From contig NZ_VMLR01000002.1 of NCBI RefSeq assembly GCF_013276795.1, positions 202,645 to 266,644 on the forward strand: DNA of 64,000 nucleotides, written 5' to 3'. Each line of letters starts with the position of its first letter. Positions within the stretch are counted from its first letter, which is position 1. Both the position numbers and the translations under genes were made by a program. Positions 38,412 through 47,010 of this stretch are shown one piece after another. A model generated the notes under the pieces. That model had not been told where the DNA came from. It worked only from the letters and a program-made list of their open reading frames with translations, and made no database searches. Source of the DNA: Streptococcus sp. 2342 (GTDB taxonomy: Bacteria > Bacillota > Bacilli > Lactobacillales > Streptococcaceae).

Positions 38412-39923
38412 CTATTTCAAAATTACAAGTTCTCCATTCTTAATTTCCCAAACTTGGTCAAACTTACTTAATAATTCGTTTTGGCGATGTAAAGTAACAA
38501 TGACGGCACTTGGTAGTTCCAGAACTCTTTCCAATTCCATTTTAAACTGATTAGTATCCAAGGCAGAGAAAGGTTCATCTAGGATAAGCAATGGATTTTT
38601 ACGATTTTTCTCACGATTTAAATACATTCGTTGTTGCTGACCACCTGACAGGGATTGTGGTGGAATTTTTTCAAAATCTTCTTCTCTGAATTTTTCATTG
38701 AAACTATTGAATAGCGTTACATTATTTTCATAACTCGAAATAAATGTATGTTCTTGTTGCAGAATCATACCGAATCTTCCCCAAAGATGGTCCAAAACAA
38801 GCCCATCTAGCACAATTTGTCCTTCAAAATCTTCATCTGTTCCATTTAAAATGTTGAGAAGACTACTTTTTCCAGACCCATTCTTACCAATAAGCGCAAT
38901 TTTATCCCCTTTTTGAATCGTAGCGGAAGTAATTATCAATTTTGATTCTCCCAGTTGTTTGGAAATGTTTTTCAAAGTAATCGTATCAAAAGAATGTTGA
39001 GGTGCTTGAACTGAAACGGGTCTCCCAACAATGTTTTGAAAACTCTTGATTACAGGCTTTACGGACTCTAACATTTGTAAATCATAAAGGATTTCCTGTA
39101 TTGGTTCAGAAAAAGCATTAATATATCCGAAACTCGCCACCACCTCAGGAATACCGAGTTGCTGGTGAGATAGAGAGTAGGCTAAATAAATAAACAGAAC
39201 AAGACTAATGAATTCAAACGAAACACCTGTCAATAAGATGCCTGTAATTTTTGTCAAACCATACTTAAAATACTTATCCTGCAAATTCTTTAGAGAACTC
39301 TTTTGTTGATTCAAAAAATGCGACATAGTTAGTTTATTTACCAAATGATGTCCCATGAGCAAATCCTCCAAAGTTCGATAGTAATCTCCTTGTTTTTTCA
39401 AGTAAACCTGTCTACGATTAGCGGTCAACTTCCCAACGATTTTAGGAATTTGAATACTAATTCCAGTGGAAAAGATTAAAATCAGTGATACAATAGGATT
39501 AATTGTTCTGCTAATAATGAAAGCATAAATGATAATACGTAAAATTTGTTTGATAAAACTCATCAATGGAGGAAGGTAATCCTTTTCCAACGAATCTAGG
39601 TCATTAGATTGATAGGAAATATACTCTGCTACTGTTTTCTGCTTGAAATCGTGGTGACTGAGTCCCAGAAGTGAACGAAACCACTCATTTTTCAAAGTAG
39701 TCGAAAAGATAATCCCCTGCTTCCAATCAAGTATCATTTGGATATAGTTACAACTCAAATAGCCAGCCACTGACATAGAGTAACCATATAGAGCTACTTG
39801 ATAATCCCCTTTGATTAATGCCTGCGTGAAATACGGTAACAAAGCTGTGCAGATATTCGATACTACACCAAAAAGAAAATTAAAGAAGAGATACCATCTA
39901 ATAGTTTTAAGATATGGTAGCAT
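38412..39923 (-). CDS. ABC transporter, fused permease and ATPase (peptide exporter type)
   Basis: 503 aa. About six membrane helices in residues 1-290, then an ATPase domain with Walker A GKNGSGKSS (about 350), signature LSGGQQQR, Walker B LLILDEPFSALD and the switch His in VTLHRQNE. No N-terminal C39 peptidase domain. The start lies 15 bases after the stop of a truncated SPASM-domain ORF, so it is the downstream gene of what was probably a radical-SAM peptide-modification operon. The frame is intact. Substrate inferred: a modified peptide. Confidence 0.82.
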   Translation of the reverse strand: MLPYLKTIRWYLFFNFLFGVVSNICTALLPYFTQALIKGDYQVALYGYSMSVAGYLSCNYIQMILDWKQGIIFSTTLKNEWFRSLLGLSHHDFKQKTVAEYISYQSNDLDSLEKDYLPPLMSFIKQILRIIIYAFIISRTINPIVSLILIFSTGISIQIPKIVGKLTANRRQVYLKKQGDYYRTLEDLLMGHHLVNKLTMSHFLNQQKSSLKNLQDKYFKYGLTKITGILLTGVSFEFISLVLFIYLAYSLSHQQLGIPEVVASFGYINAFSEPIQEILYDLQMLESVKPVIKSFQNIVGRPVSVQAPQHSFDTITLKNISKQLGESKLIITSATIQKGDKIALIGKNGSGKSSLLNILNGTDEDFEGQIVLDGLVLDHLWGRFGMILQQEHTFISSYENNVTLFNSFNEKFREEDFEKIPPQSLSGGQQQRMYLNREKNRKNPLLILDEPFSALDTNQFKMELERVLELPSAVIVTLHRQNELLSKFDQVWEIKNGELVILK

Positions 39924-39938
39924 ATACGATACTCCTTG

Positions 39939-40166
39939 CTAATGCGTTTTTTTACATATCGCAGAACAATCTCTACTATTCCCTATTTCAGATAGTGCGA
40001 TACTCGGACATTGAGTGCAATAATTGTAAATCACACAAGTACTGCAGTTTTTACTATCATTCAAAATATAATTTGCTATTTTGTAAAATATAGGTCTATC
40101 CCATGTTTCTTTGATAGATGTAAAATGAATATTTCCAATACTTCTATTGAAAGTAAGCTTTTTCAT
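39939..40166 (-). pseudogene. C-terminal SPASM domain remnant of a radical SAM peptide maturase
   Basis: 75 codons. The cysteine pattern C41-x2-C44-x5-C50-x2-C53 and C67-x3-C71 (numbered from the ATG at 40166), preceded by RSIGNIHFTSIKETWDRP, matches the auxiliary-cluster SPASM tail of radical SAM peptide-modifying enzymes. The catalytic TIM-barrel with CxxxCxxC is missing. The frame continues upstream, across two stops, into an XRE helix-turn-helix start, so a large internal deletion joined two genes. Probably nonfunctional, though the ORF could still be translated from its own ATG. Confidence 0.75.
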
Positions 40167-40172
40167 CTTTTT

Positions 40173-40274
40173 CTAACGATTTAGGCTATTTCGTGACACA
40201 CCCACAATCCGTGAAAATTCTGGTTATATCAGATTATATGATTTTCGTAAGAATTTTATATTGTCTCCAATCAT
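40173..40274 (-). pseudogene. XRE-family regulator, N-terminal fragment
   Basis: From the ATG at 40274 (AAGGAG 9 bases upstream): MIGDNIKFLRKSYNL, then a TAA at 40226-40224, then PEFSRIVGVSRNSLNR and a TAG at 40175-40173. The sequence is a standard XRE helix-turn-helix in which the TAA stands where Gln (CAA) is expected. The fragment is in the same frame as the SPASM remnant at 40166. Its position suggests it once regulated the peptide operon. Confidence 0.7.
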
Positions 40275-40324
40275 GGCAGTCTCCTTTTACTTGATAAAAC
40301 TATTATAACATTTAGAAATTAAAA

Positions 40325-40611
40325 ACTGGTTCAAAATCAATAGAATGTGTGTATTCGATACATTCAATAAATTCTTGGAAACAGTTCTACACCAGTTACA
40401 CAAATCTATATACACCTATCTCATTCAAAATAAAAAGAAAGCTGCAGTTCTTTTAATCCTGTATCAACGATTCATTCTGAAATCGAATAGGAGACATTTC
40501 CCAAGTCTACAATTCACTTCATCTCAAATTAATTTTTGTAATTCACCCTTAGTTTATAGATTTTATACTCAACAAAAGTATAAAGCATACAAAACTTCAC
40601 TTTGAACCAGT
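40325..40611. mobile_element. MITE-like element with inverted termini (about 287 bp)
   Basis: ACTGGTTCAAA at 40325-40335 is exactly inverted as TTTGAACCAGT at 40601-40611, and outside and inside positions also partly match, giving an imperfect repeat of about 16-20 bases. The AT-rich interior carries an 86-codon plus-strand frame (40345-40605) of no recognisable family; its stop lies inside the right terminus. It could be a MITE or a decayed insertion element. It lies immediately upstream of the broken XRE/SPASM locus. Confidence 0.45.
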
Positions 40612-40722
40612 ATTTATACTATATTCCGTATTAAAAATTCTATTATTTGTTTTGTAAAAAACAGTCTTCAAATATCCTGAAATATAGCAAAAAGAGATTG
40701 GGTAAAAACTCATTGTCTCTTC

Positions 40723-41697
40723 TCACTCAAGGACTAAGTTCACTTGAGCAAACTGAATCCGCACTATCGTTCCTTTTCCAACCTCAGACTCGATGCGAAT
40801 CTGGTGGCCTAGTTCTTCAGAAATTTTCTTAGATAGGTAAAGTCCAAGTCCAGATGACTGCTGGGTTAGGCGTCCATTATATCCTGAAAAGCCACGTTCA
40901 AAGACTCGGAGGACATCACTGTTTTTTATCCCGATTCCTGTATCCTTGATACAGAGTTCCTGGCCTTCCATATAAATCTCCAGACCACCTTCCTTGGTGT
41001 ACTTGAGACTGTTTGAGATGATTTGCTCAATAACCACTAGTAGCCACTTTTTATCCGTCACGATTTCTTTATCAAGATCATGTAGATTGACATTTAAGCC
41101 TTTTTGAATAAAGAAAAGAGCATATTTACGAATTATTTCCTTGACCAAGTCCTCAATTTGAACTTGCTTTAAGACCAAATCATCATGGAAACTTTCTAAA
41201 CGCAGATACTGTAAAACTAGATTGGTATAGGAATCAATCTTGAAAATTTCCTGTTCTAATTGCTGCTTCAGTTGGCGGTCGACCACTTCTGCAACTAAGA
41301 GTTGACTGGCTGCAATGGGGGTCTTAATCTGATGGACCCACAAGGTATAGTAATCCAGCAAATCCGTCAGTTTTCTTTCTGCATCTGACCTCTGCTGATA
41401 GAGTTCCATCTCACGCGCCTCTAATTTTTCAGCCAAGGCTATTTCCAATGGAGATTTGGCTTCCCTCTCCCCATAGAGAATTTCCTGACGATAGACCTGC
41501 ATCTCCGCCAATATATCCCAAGTGAAAAATAAGATGGTTACAAAGCAACACAGCAGGAAAAAGTAGAGAAAGTAAATTCCCAAACTGGCAAATAAAAACT
41601 GAAAGAGTAAGAGCAGAAACGTCAAAGAAATCAGATAGACAAACAGACGACTACGGGAACGCAGATAGGCTAGAAAAAATTGTTTCCAATCAAGCAT
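40723..41697 (-). CDS. Sensor histidine kinase, BceS-like intramembrane-sensing type
   Basis: 324 aa. Two adjacent membrane helices (about 15-60) with almost no extracellular loop, a coiled linker, the phosphorylatable His in LWVHQIKTPI near residue 137, and an HATPase domain with the N box EQIISNSLKYT, G1 DTGIGI and G2 SGLGLYLSK. This architecture is typical of peptide-antibiotic sensing kinases. It overlaps the response regulator by 8 bases. In pneumococcus this locus is, as I recall, two-component system 01. No cognate BceAB transporter is adjacent. Confidence 0.9.
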   Translation of the reverse strand: MLDWKQFFLAYLRSRSRLFVYLISLTFLLLLFQFLFASLGIYFLYFFLLCCFVTILFFTWDILAEMQVYRQEILYGEREAKSPLEIALAEKLEAREMELYQQRSDAERKLTDLLDYYTLWVHQIKTPIAASQLLVAEVVDRQLKQQLEQEIFKIDSYTNLVLQYLRLESFHDDLVLKQVQIEDLVKEIIRKYALFFIQKGLNVNLHDLDKEIVTDKKWLLVVIEQIISNSLKYTKEGGLEIYMEGQELCIKDTGIGIKNSDVLRVFERGFSGYNGRLTQQSSGLGLYLSKKISEELGHQIRIESEVGKGTIVRIQFAQVNLVLE

Positions 41698-42367
41698 GCT
41701 TTAATCCGTACCCTATCCCTTTCTTGGTCTCGATAAATCCTACCAAGCCCTGCTCTTCCAACTTTTTACGCAATCGAGCCACATTGACAGAGAGGGTATT
41801 ATCATCAATGAAAAAGTCACTGTTCCAAAGTTCCCGCATAAGGTCATCACGTGCTACGATGTTGCCTGCATGCTCAAATAAAACGCGTAAAATCTGGAAT
41901 TCGTTCTTGGTCAAATTCAAGACTTGCCCTTGATAATGTAAATCCATTGATTTGGTATTGAGGATAACACCAGCATATTCCAGTAAACTCTCGTCACGCC
42001 CAAACTCATAGGAACGACGCAACAAGCCCTGAACCTTGGCTAAAAGAACCTGCTGGTCAAAAGGCTTGGTCACAAAGTCATCCGCCCCCATATTGATTGC
42101 CATGACAATATCCATAGCCTGGTCTCTCGAAGACAGAAACATGATGGGGACCTTGGAAATCTTGCGAATTTCCTGACACCAGTGATATCCATTAAACAAG
42201 GGCAAACCAATATCCATGAGGACCAGATGAGGCTCCGACTGAACAAAAAGGCTCAAAACTTCCATAAAGTCTTCTACCAGAACCACTTCAAATCCCCATT
42301 CAGAGAGCATTTTCCCGACTTGTTGACGAATAACCTGATCATCTTCTACTAATAAAATCTTGTGCAT
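41690..42367 (-). CDS. OmpR/PhoB-type response regulator
   Basis: 225 aa from the ATG at 42367, chosen for the AAAGGAGGAG site 4 bases upstream; the frame extends 13 codons further without one. Receiver domain with acidic pocket EDD, phosphoacceptor Asp in LVLMDIGLP, Ser/Thr in MFLSSRD and Lys in TKPF. A winged-helix DNA-binding domain follows (about 128-225). It partners the kinase. Confidence 0.92.
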   Translation of the reverse strand: MHKILLVEDDQVIRQQVGKMLSEWGFEVVLVEDFMEVLSLFVQSEPHLVLMDIGLPLFNGYHWCQEIRKISKVPIMFLSSRDQAMDIVMAINMGADDFVTKPFDQQVLLAKVQGLLRRSYEFGRDESLLEYAGVILNTKSMDLHYQGQVLNLTKNEFQILRVLFEHAGNIVARDDLMRELWNSDFFIDDNTLSVNVARLRKKLEEQGLVGFIETKKGIGYGLKHA

Positions 42368-42522
42368 GCGCTCCTCCTTTTCTATTATTATAACAGATTT
42401 TTCCATGCTAGAAGGTCTGAAACTGAATTTGACATAGCTTGTTTTTATCCAACATAGTGAGGCAATCCTACTAGATAATTTGAGGGAAATTTGATAAGAT
42501 AAATAAAAAGAAAGGAGCTCTT

Positions 42523-43596
42523 ATGGTCAATATTTTTGATTATCTGAAAGATGTCGCACACGATTCCTTTTACGACCTTCCTTTAAATGAATTAGATATT
42601 CTAGCCTTAACAGAAATCACCTACCTCTCCTTTGATAATCTGGTCTCCACAACTCCTCAGCGTCTTTTAGACCTAGCACCTCAGGTTCCAAGAGAACCTA
42701 ACATGTTGACCAGTAAAAATCGCCTCCAGCTATTAGATGAACTAGCTCAACACAAGCGCTTCAAAAATTGCAAACTCTCCCATTTCATCAACGACATCGA
42801 CCCTGAACTGCAAAAACAATTTGCGGCTATGACCTACCGCCTCACTCTCGACACCTATCTGATTGTCTTTCGTGGAACAGATGACAGTATCATTGGCTGG
42901 AAGGAAGATTTCCACCTAACCTATATGAAGGAAATTCCTGCTCAAAAGCATGCCCTCCGCTATTTAAAGAACTTTTTTGCCCAACATCCTAAGCAAAAGG
43001 TCATTCTGGCCGGGCATTCCAAGGGAGGAAATCTAGCCATCTATGCTGCTAGCCAAATTGAGAAAAGCTTGCAAAATCAAATCACAGCAGTTTATACCTT
43101 TGATGCGCCTGGTCTCCACAAAGAATTGACACAAACCGAGGGCTATCAAAGGATAATGGATAGAACCAAGGTCTTTATTCCACAAGGTTCCATTATCGGT
43201 ATGATGTTGGAAATCCCTGCCCACCAAATCATTGTTCAAAGTACTGCCTTGGGTGGTATCGCCCAGCATGATACCTTTAGTTGGCAGATTGAGGACAAAC
43301 ACTTTGTCCAACTGGAAAAGACCAACAGCGATAGCCAACAAGTCGACACAACCTTCAAGGAGTGGGTGGCCACAGTCCCTGATGAGGAACTCCAGCTCTA
43401 CTTTGACCTCTTCTTTGGCACTATTCTTGATGCTGGTATTAGCTCCATCAATGACCTGTCTTCCTTAAAAGCTATCGAACACATTCATCATCTCTTCGTC
43501 CAAGCGCAATCCCTCACTCCAGAAGAAAGGAAAACCATGGGACGCCTCACTCAATTATTGATTGATACCCGTTACCAAGCATGGAAAAATAGATAA
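42523..43596 (+). CDS. Mbeg1-like lipase (DUF2974), alpha/beta-hydrolase
   Basis: 357 aa. The nucleophile motif GHSKGGN sits near residue 165 after a TYLIVFRGTDDSIIGWKEDF segment, as in fungal lipase-3-like and Mbeg1-like hydrolases. FDAPGL follows the elbow. No signal peptide. Substrate unknown. AAAGGAG precedes the ATG. Transcription ends in an inverted repeat that is split by a BOX element. Confidence 0.82.
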   Translation: MVNIFDYLKDVAHDSFYDLPLNELDILALTEITYLSFDNLVSTTPQRLLDLAPQVPREPNMLTSKNRLQLLDELAQHKRFKNCKLSHFINDIDPELQKQFAAMTYRLTLDTYLIVFRGTDDSIIGWKEDFHLTYMKEIPAQKHALRYLKNFFAQHPKQKVILAGHSKGGNLAIYAASQIEKSLQNQITAVYTFDAPGLHKELTQTEGYQRIMDRTKVFIPQGSIIGMMLEIPAHQIIVQSTALGGIAQHDTFSWQIEDKHFVQLEKTNSDSQQVDTTFKEWVATVPDEELQLYFDLFFGTILDAGISSINDLSSLKAIEHIHHLFVQAQSLTPEERKTMGRLTQLLIDTRYQAWKNR

Positions 43597-43597
43597 A

Positions 43598-43785
43598 AAG
43601 CTTATGAAAAGGTAATACTCTTCTAAAATCTCTTCAAACCACGTCAGCGTCGCCTTACCGTAGCTATGGTTACTGACTGCGTCAGTTCTATCTACAACCT
43701 CAAAGCAGTGCTTTGAGCAACCTGCGGCTAGCTTCCTAGTTTGCTTTTTGATTTTCATTGAGTATAAAAACCTTCTCATAAGCTT
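43598..43785. repeat. BOX element inserted within an inverted repeat
   Basis: The core (about 43614-43769) begins AATACTCTTC and ends CATTGAGTAT, with the boxA/boxB/boxC type segments: GCGGCTAGCTTCCTAGTTTGC, CTTTGAGGTTG in reverse, and the GACTGCGTCAGT middle. About 155 bp corresponds to an A1B1C1 form. It is flanked by AAGCTTATGAAAAGGT (43598-43613) and ACCTTCTCATAAGCTT (43770-43785), a 15/16 inverted repeat that would itself form the terminator stem of the lipase-like gene and/or the Rrf2 gene. Confidence 0.9.
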
Positions 43786-43804
43786 TCTTGTTTTAAAGAA
43801 AAAT

Positions 43805-44242
43805 TCAATCCTTCATCTGACTCTCTGCATCAGCCACGACCTGTTCTAAACTGGTCTGACCAAGCTCTGCCTCCATAGCCAGCTGGATTCTCTCCAATTT
43901 TTGATCCAAAACATCATGAATATGAGCTCCAACTGGACAATTTGGATTCGGATTGTCATGGAAACTGAAGAGTTGACCAGTCTTACCAAGACATTCGACC
44001 GCTTGATAAACATCTAATAGACTAATATCCTTGAGATCCTTAACAATCTCTGTTCCCCCTGTTCCACGCGCTACTGAAATCAGCTCTGCCTTCTTCAACT
44101 GGGACAAGGTCTTTCTGATAATGACAGGATTGACCCCGACACTAGCAGCCAGAAAATCACTGGTCACCTTGTTTTCCTTCCCCTCGAGGGCAATAATTAT
44201 CAGCATATGAGTCGCAATGGTAAATCTACTTGGAATTTGCAT
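43805..44242 (-). CDS. Rrf2-family transcriptional regulator
   Basis: 145 aa with an N-terminal winged helix (ATHMLIIIALEGKENKVTSD, recognition helix about 30-48) and a linker helix ending in an NPNCPVG segment. Only two cysteines are present, not the three of IscR-type iron-sulfur sensors, so cluster binding is doubtful; YwnA-like members work without a cluster. Its target is not evident. Confidence 0.85.
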   Translation of the reverse strand: MQIPSRFTIATHMLIIIALEGKENKVTSDFLAASVGVNPVIIRKTLSQLKKAELISVARGTGGTEIVKDLKDISLLDVYQAVECLGKTGQLFSFHDNPNPNCPVGAHIHDVLDQKLERIQLAMEAELGQTSLEQVVADAESQMKD

Positions 44243-44317
44243 CCTCTTCTCCTTTTTACGAGGCTACCCTGCCTCTACTCTTCTTTTTCTATTATTATAC
44301 CCTTTTTAGTTGTAATG

Positions 44318-45160
44318 TCAATCGTTACCACCTTTTAACCAGGCATCTAATTCCCTATCATAACCTTCTTTCTGGGCTAATTCTCTCAGAAATTCCTGAT
44401 TGTGGGTATGGTGGATACCATTGACCAGACTTTCATAGTAAACATCAAAATAAGGGAGTTTCAGGTCTTTAGCTAGCTGCAATTCAGCTGCCACATCGTA
44501 GTCTACCCGTCGGAAGTTCATATCTACCAAGCCCTTGTCATCAAACTCCAAAATCATGTACTGGGCTCGCAAGTCCTTCCGTAGCTGAGCGTCCAAAAAG
44601 AAAGGTTGCCCAATCGAACCCGGATTGACAATCAATTGCCCACCAGTCCCGTAACGAAGCAACTGCTGGTGAATATGACCATAAACAGCAATATCGCAAG
44701 GCGGATTGGTCACCAAGCGGTCAAAATTCTCTTGCGCCCCAGTATGAATCAACTCTCGCCCCCAGTTCTTATCAGGCAAATGGTGACTAATTCCCACCGT
44801 CAAATCCCCAAACTGACGATGAATTTGAAGAGGTTTATTGTGGAGCAGTTCAATTTCTTCTAGGGAAATTTCCTCTAAAACATACTGGCACTGGCGCAAA
44901 AGATAGCGTTGACTGGGGCGAGTACTATCCAATTCCTTACGGACACCATGCCACAGACTGTCTTCCCAGTTCCCCAGAACTCTAGCCGTAATCGGTAGTT
45001 GATCCAACAAGTCCAAAATCCTTCTACGCCCTGTCCCTGGCATGAGAATATCTCCCAAAAGCCAGTATTCATCCACTCCTAACTGCCGAGCATCTGCCAA
45101 AACAGCCTCCAAGGCGGTGGTATTTCCATGAATATCTGAAAGAAGAGCTATTTTCGTCAT
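44318..45160 (-). CDS. Calcineurin-like metallophosphoesterase
   Basis: 280 aa from the ATG at 45160; an ATG at 45166 directly abuts GAGGAG and is less likely. Phosphoesterase motifs: LLSDIHGN (DxH), LLGDIL (GD), GNWED (GNxE/D), SHHLP and VYGHIHQQ (GHxH). Resembles small protein/nucleotide phosphatases of the YfcE/ApaH-like fold. Divergent from psaR. Confidence 0.85.
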   Translation of the reverse strand: MTKIALLSDIHGNTTALEAVLADARQLGVDEYWLLGDILMPGTGRRRILDLLDQLPITARVLGNWEDSLWHGVRKELDSTRPSQRYLLRQCQYVLEEISLEEIELLHNKPLQIHRQFGDLTVGISHHLPDKNWGRELIHTGAQENFDRLVTNPPCDIAVYGHIHQQLLRYGTGGQLIVNPGSIGQPFFLDAQLRKDLRAQYMILEFDDKGLVDMNFRRVDYDVAAELQLAKDLKLPYFDVYYESLVNGIHHTHNQEFLRELAQKEGYDRELDAWLKGGND

Positions 45161-45271
45161 ATCCATCTCCTCGTTTTTTCTCTTGCAATAAGTATAACAT
45201 AAAAAGTCACAGCTAGAGAAATCTAGCTTTTTTTGATATACTAGATAAAGATATTAGACAAGAGGAAACGA

Positions 45272-45922
45272 ATGACCCCGAATAAAGAAGATTATCTAAA
45301 ATGTATTTATGAAATCGGCATAGACCTGCATAAAATCACCAACAAGGAAATTGCGGCCCGCATGCAAGTCTCTCCCCCTGCCGTAACTGAAATGATTAAA
45401 CGGATGAAGAGTGAAAATCTCATCCTCAAGGACAAGGAATGCGGTTATCTACTTACTGACATCGGACTCAAACTGGTCTCTGAGCTCTACCGTAAACACC
45501 GCTTGATTGAAGTTTTTCTAGTTCATCATTTAGACTATACTAGTGACCAGATTCACGAGGAAGCTGAGGTCTTGGAACATACTGTCTCTGACCTGTTCGT
45601 GGAAAGACTGGATAAATTGCTTGGATTCCCCAAGACCTGCCCTCACGGAGGAACTATTCCTGCTAAGGGAGAACTCTTGGTTGAAATCAATAACCTCCCA
45701 CTAGCTGACATCAAGGAGGCTGGCGCCTACCGCCTGACTCGGGTGCACGATAGTTTTGACATTCTCAGTTATCTGGACAAGCACTCACTTCACATCGGTG
45801 ATCCGCTCCAAGTCCAGCAGTTTGATGGCTTCAGCAACACCTTCACTATCCTTAGTAAAGACGAGGAATTACAAGTGAATATAGACATTGCCAAACAACT
45901 CTATGTCGAAAAAATCGACTAA
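45272..45922 (+). CDS. psaR: DtxR/MntR-family manganese-dependent regulator
   Basis: 216 aa. N-terminal winged helix (MTPNKEDYLKCIYEIG, recognition region PPAVTEMIKRMKSEN), a dimerisation/metal domain with HRLIEVFL and HEEAEVLEH, and a C-terminal SH3-like FeoA domain (about 150-216). The full three-domain form matches pneumococcal PsaR, which represses psaBCA in the presence of manganese. The matching operator is at 54037-54058. AAGAGGAAA precedes the ATG. Confidence 0.9.
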   Translation: MTPNKEDYLKCIYEIGIDLHKITNKEIAARMQVSPPAVTEMIKRMKSENLILKDKECGYLLTDIGLKLVSELYRKHRLIEVFLVHHLDYTSDQIHEEAEVLEHTVSDLFVERLDKLLGFPKTCPHGGTIPAKGELLVEINNLPLADIKEAGAYRLTRVHDSFDILSYLDKHSLHIGDPLQVQQFDGFSNTFTILSKDEELQVNIDIAKQLYVEKID

Positions 45923-45941
45923 TTTCTCAAGTACCATACCA

Positions 45942-45970
45942 ACCCTGAAAGTTTTATTTTCAGGGTTTTC
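45942..45970 (+). terminator. Terminator of psaR
   Basis: ACCCTGAAA (45942-45950) pairs with TTTCAGGGT, followed by T3CT. Confidence 0.7.
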
Positions 45971-46085
45971 TCATCTATTTTTTGCATCAAAAACAATAGT
46001 AAACGCTTTCGCTCTTTAACTAAATATTGTATAATAAATATATAAACTATTCCGTCACTAACAGATGAAAAAAGGAGGTTTTATC

Positions 46086-46499
46086 ATGAAAAACATCATC
46101 TTCATCAAAACCATTGAGCTCCTTGTCATTGATGAAATCATGCTGGCATTTTTGACATTTAAAGAGGGGCTTACTTGGGATTGGATTTTAATTTATAGCG
46201 GTTGGCTCATTTTCTTTCATCCTGTGCTATTGACCTATCTGTCTAATCAGCTTTGTGACCACTTTAGTCAACTCTATTCCCAGATTAGACCGCGATTCTG
46301 GCGTTTTGCCTTACAAATCCTCCTATGGGATAGCCTGATCATTCTCTCCTTGATATGTTTGAGTGGTGTGCCACTTTTCCTTCAGGGAACTCTCCTCATC
46401 CTAGGACACCTCATCCCTTCCTATCGCACTTGCCAAAGCCTGAAACAAGATTTCCCCAAGGCCTATCAAGAACAGATTTCATTTTGGAGTATTTTATGA
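46086..46499 (+). CDS. Hypothetical membrane protein
   Basis: 137 aa from the ATG at 46086, behind AAAGGAGG at 9 bases; an upstream in-frame ATG at 46065 lies before that site. Starts MKNIIFIKTIELLVIDE; three to four hydrophobic segments with a basic C-terminal tail (PSYRTCQSLKQDFPKAYQEQ). No family recognised. It ends just before a bidirectional terminator. Confidence 0.6.
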   Translation: MKNIIFIKTIELLVIDEIMLAFLTFKEGLTWDWILIYSGWLIFFHPVLLTYLSNQLCDHFSQLYSQIRPRFWRFALQILLWDSLIILSLICLSGVPLFLQGTLLILGHLIPSYRTCQSLKQDFPKAYQEQISFWSIL

Positions 46500-46506
46500 T
46501 ATATGA

Positions 46507-46540
46507 GAAAAACCAAGCCGGCTGGGCTTGGTCTTTCTTA
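46507..46540. terminator. Bidirectional terminator, hypothetical gene / dtd
   Basis: ACCAAGCC..GGGCTTGGT (46512-46531) flanked by A- and T-rich runs between converging genes; it reaches the dtd stop. Confidence 0.7.
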
Positions 46541-46981
46541 TCTATTTTTCGTATCAAGGATAATGGTGACTGGTCCGTCATTGACCAGCTCAACCTGCAT
46601 ATCCGCTCCAAAGATACCTGTCTGAACGGGCACTTCTTGCGCTAATTTTTGATTGAAGGCATCATAGAAGTCTGATGCCATATCAGGCTTGGCTGCACCT
46701 GTAAAGGCTGGACGATTGCCTTTCTTAGTATCCGCAAAGAGGGTAAACTGAGAAATAGAGAGGATTTCTCCTTCAATATCTTTGACAGACAGGTTCATCT
46801 TGCCTTCTGCGTCTGAAAAAATCCGCATGTTGACAAGCTTTCTCACAGCATAGTCCAAATCTTCCTCTTGGTCCTCTGGTCCAACACCAACCAGCAATAG
46901 GAGCCCCTGATTGATGTTTCCCTGAACCTGACCTTCGATACTCACTTGGGCTTTTGTAACCCGTTGGATAATGATTTTCAT
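46538..46981 (-). CDS. dtd: D-aminoacyl-tRNA deacylase
   Basis: 147 aa. Removes D-amino acids from mischarged tRNA. The catalytic region [19 protein letters not shown] and the late [10 protein letters not shown] segment (Gly-cisPro type pocket) are present. It lies 29 bases downstream of relA, the usual pairing in Firmicutes. Confidence 0.94.
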   Translation of the reverse strand: MKIIIQRVTKAQVSIEGQVQGNINQGLLLLVGVGPEDQEEDLDYAVRKLVNMRIFSDAEGKMNLSVKDIEGEILSISQFTLFADTKKGNRPAFTGAAKPDMASDFYDAFNQKLAQEVPVQTGIFGADMQVELVNDGPVTIILDTKNR

Positions 46982-47010
46982 AATAGCCTTTCTAGTAAGA
47001 GCTAGGACAA

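Noticed and set aside
40345-40605. 86-codon plus-strand open frame
   Set aside because: No ribosome site or family resemblance, and its stop lies in the terminal repeat of the MITE-like element; recorded as part of that element rather than as a gene.
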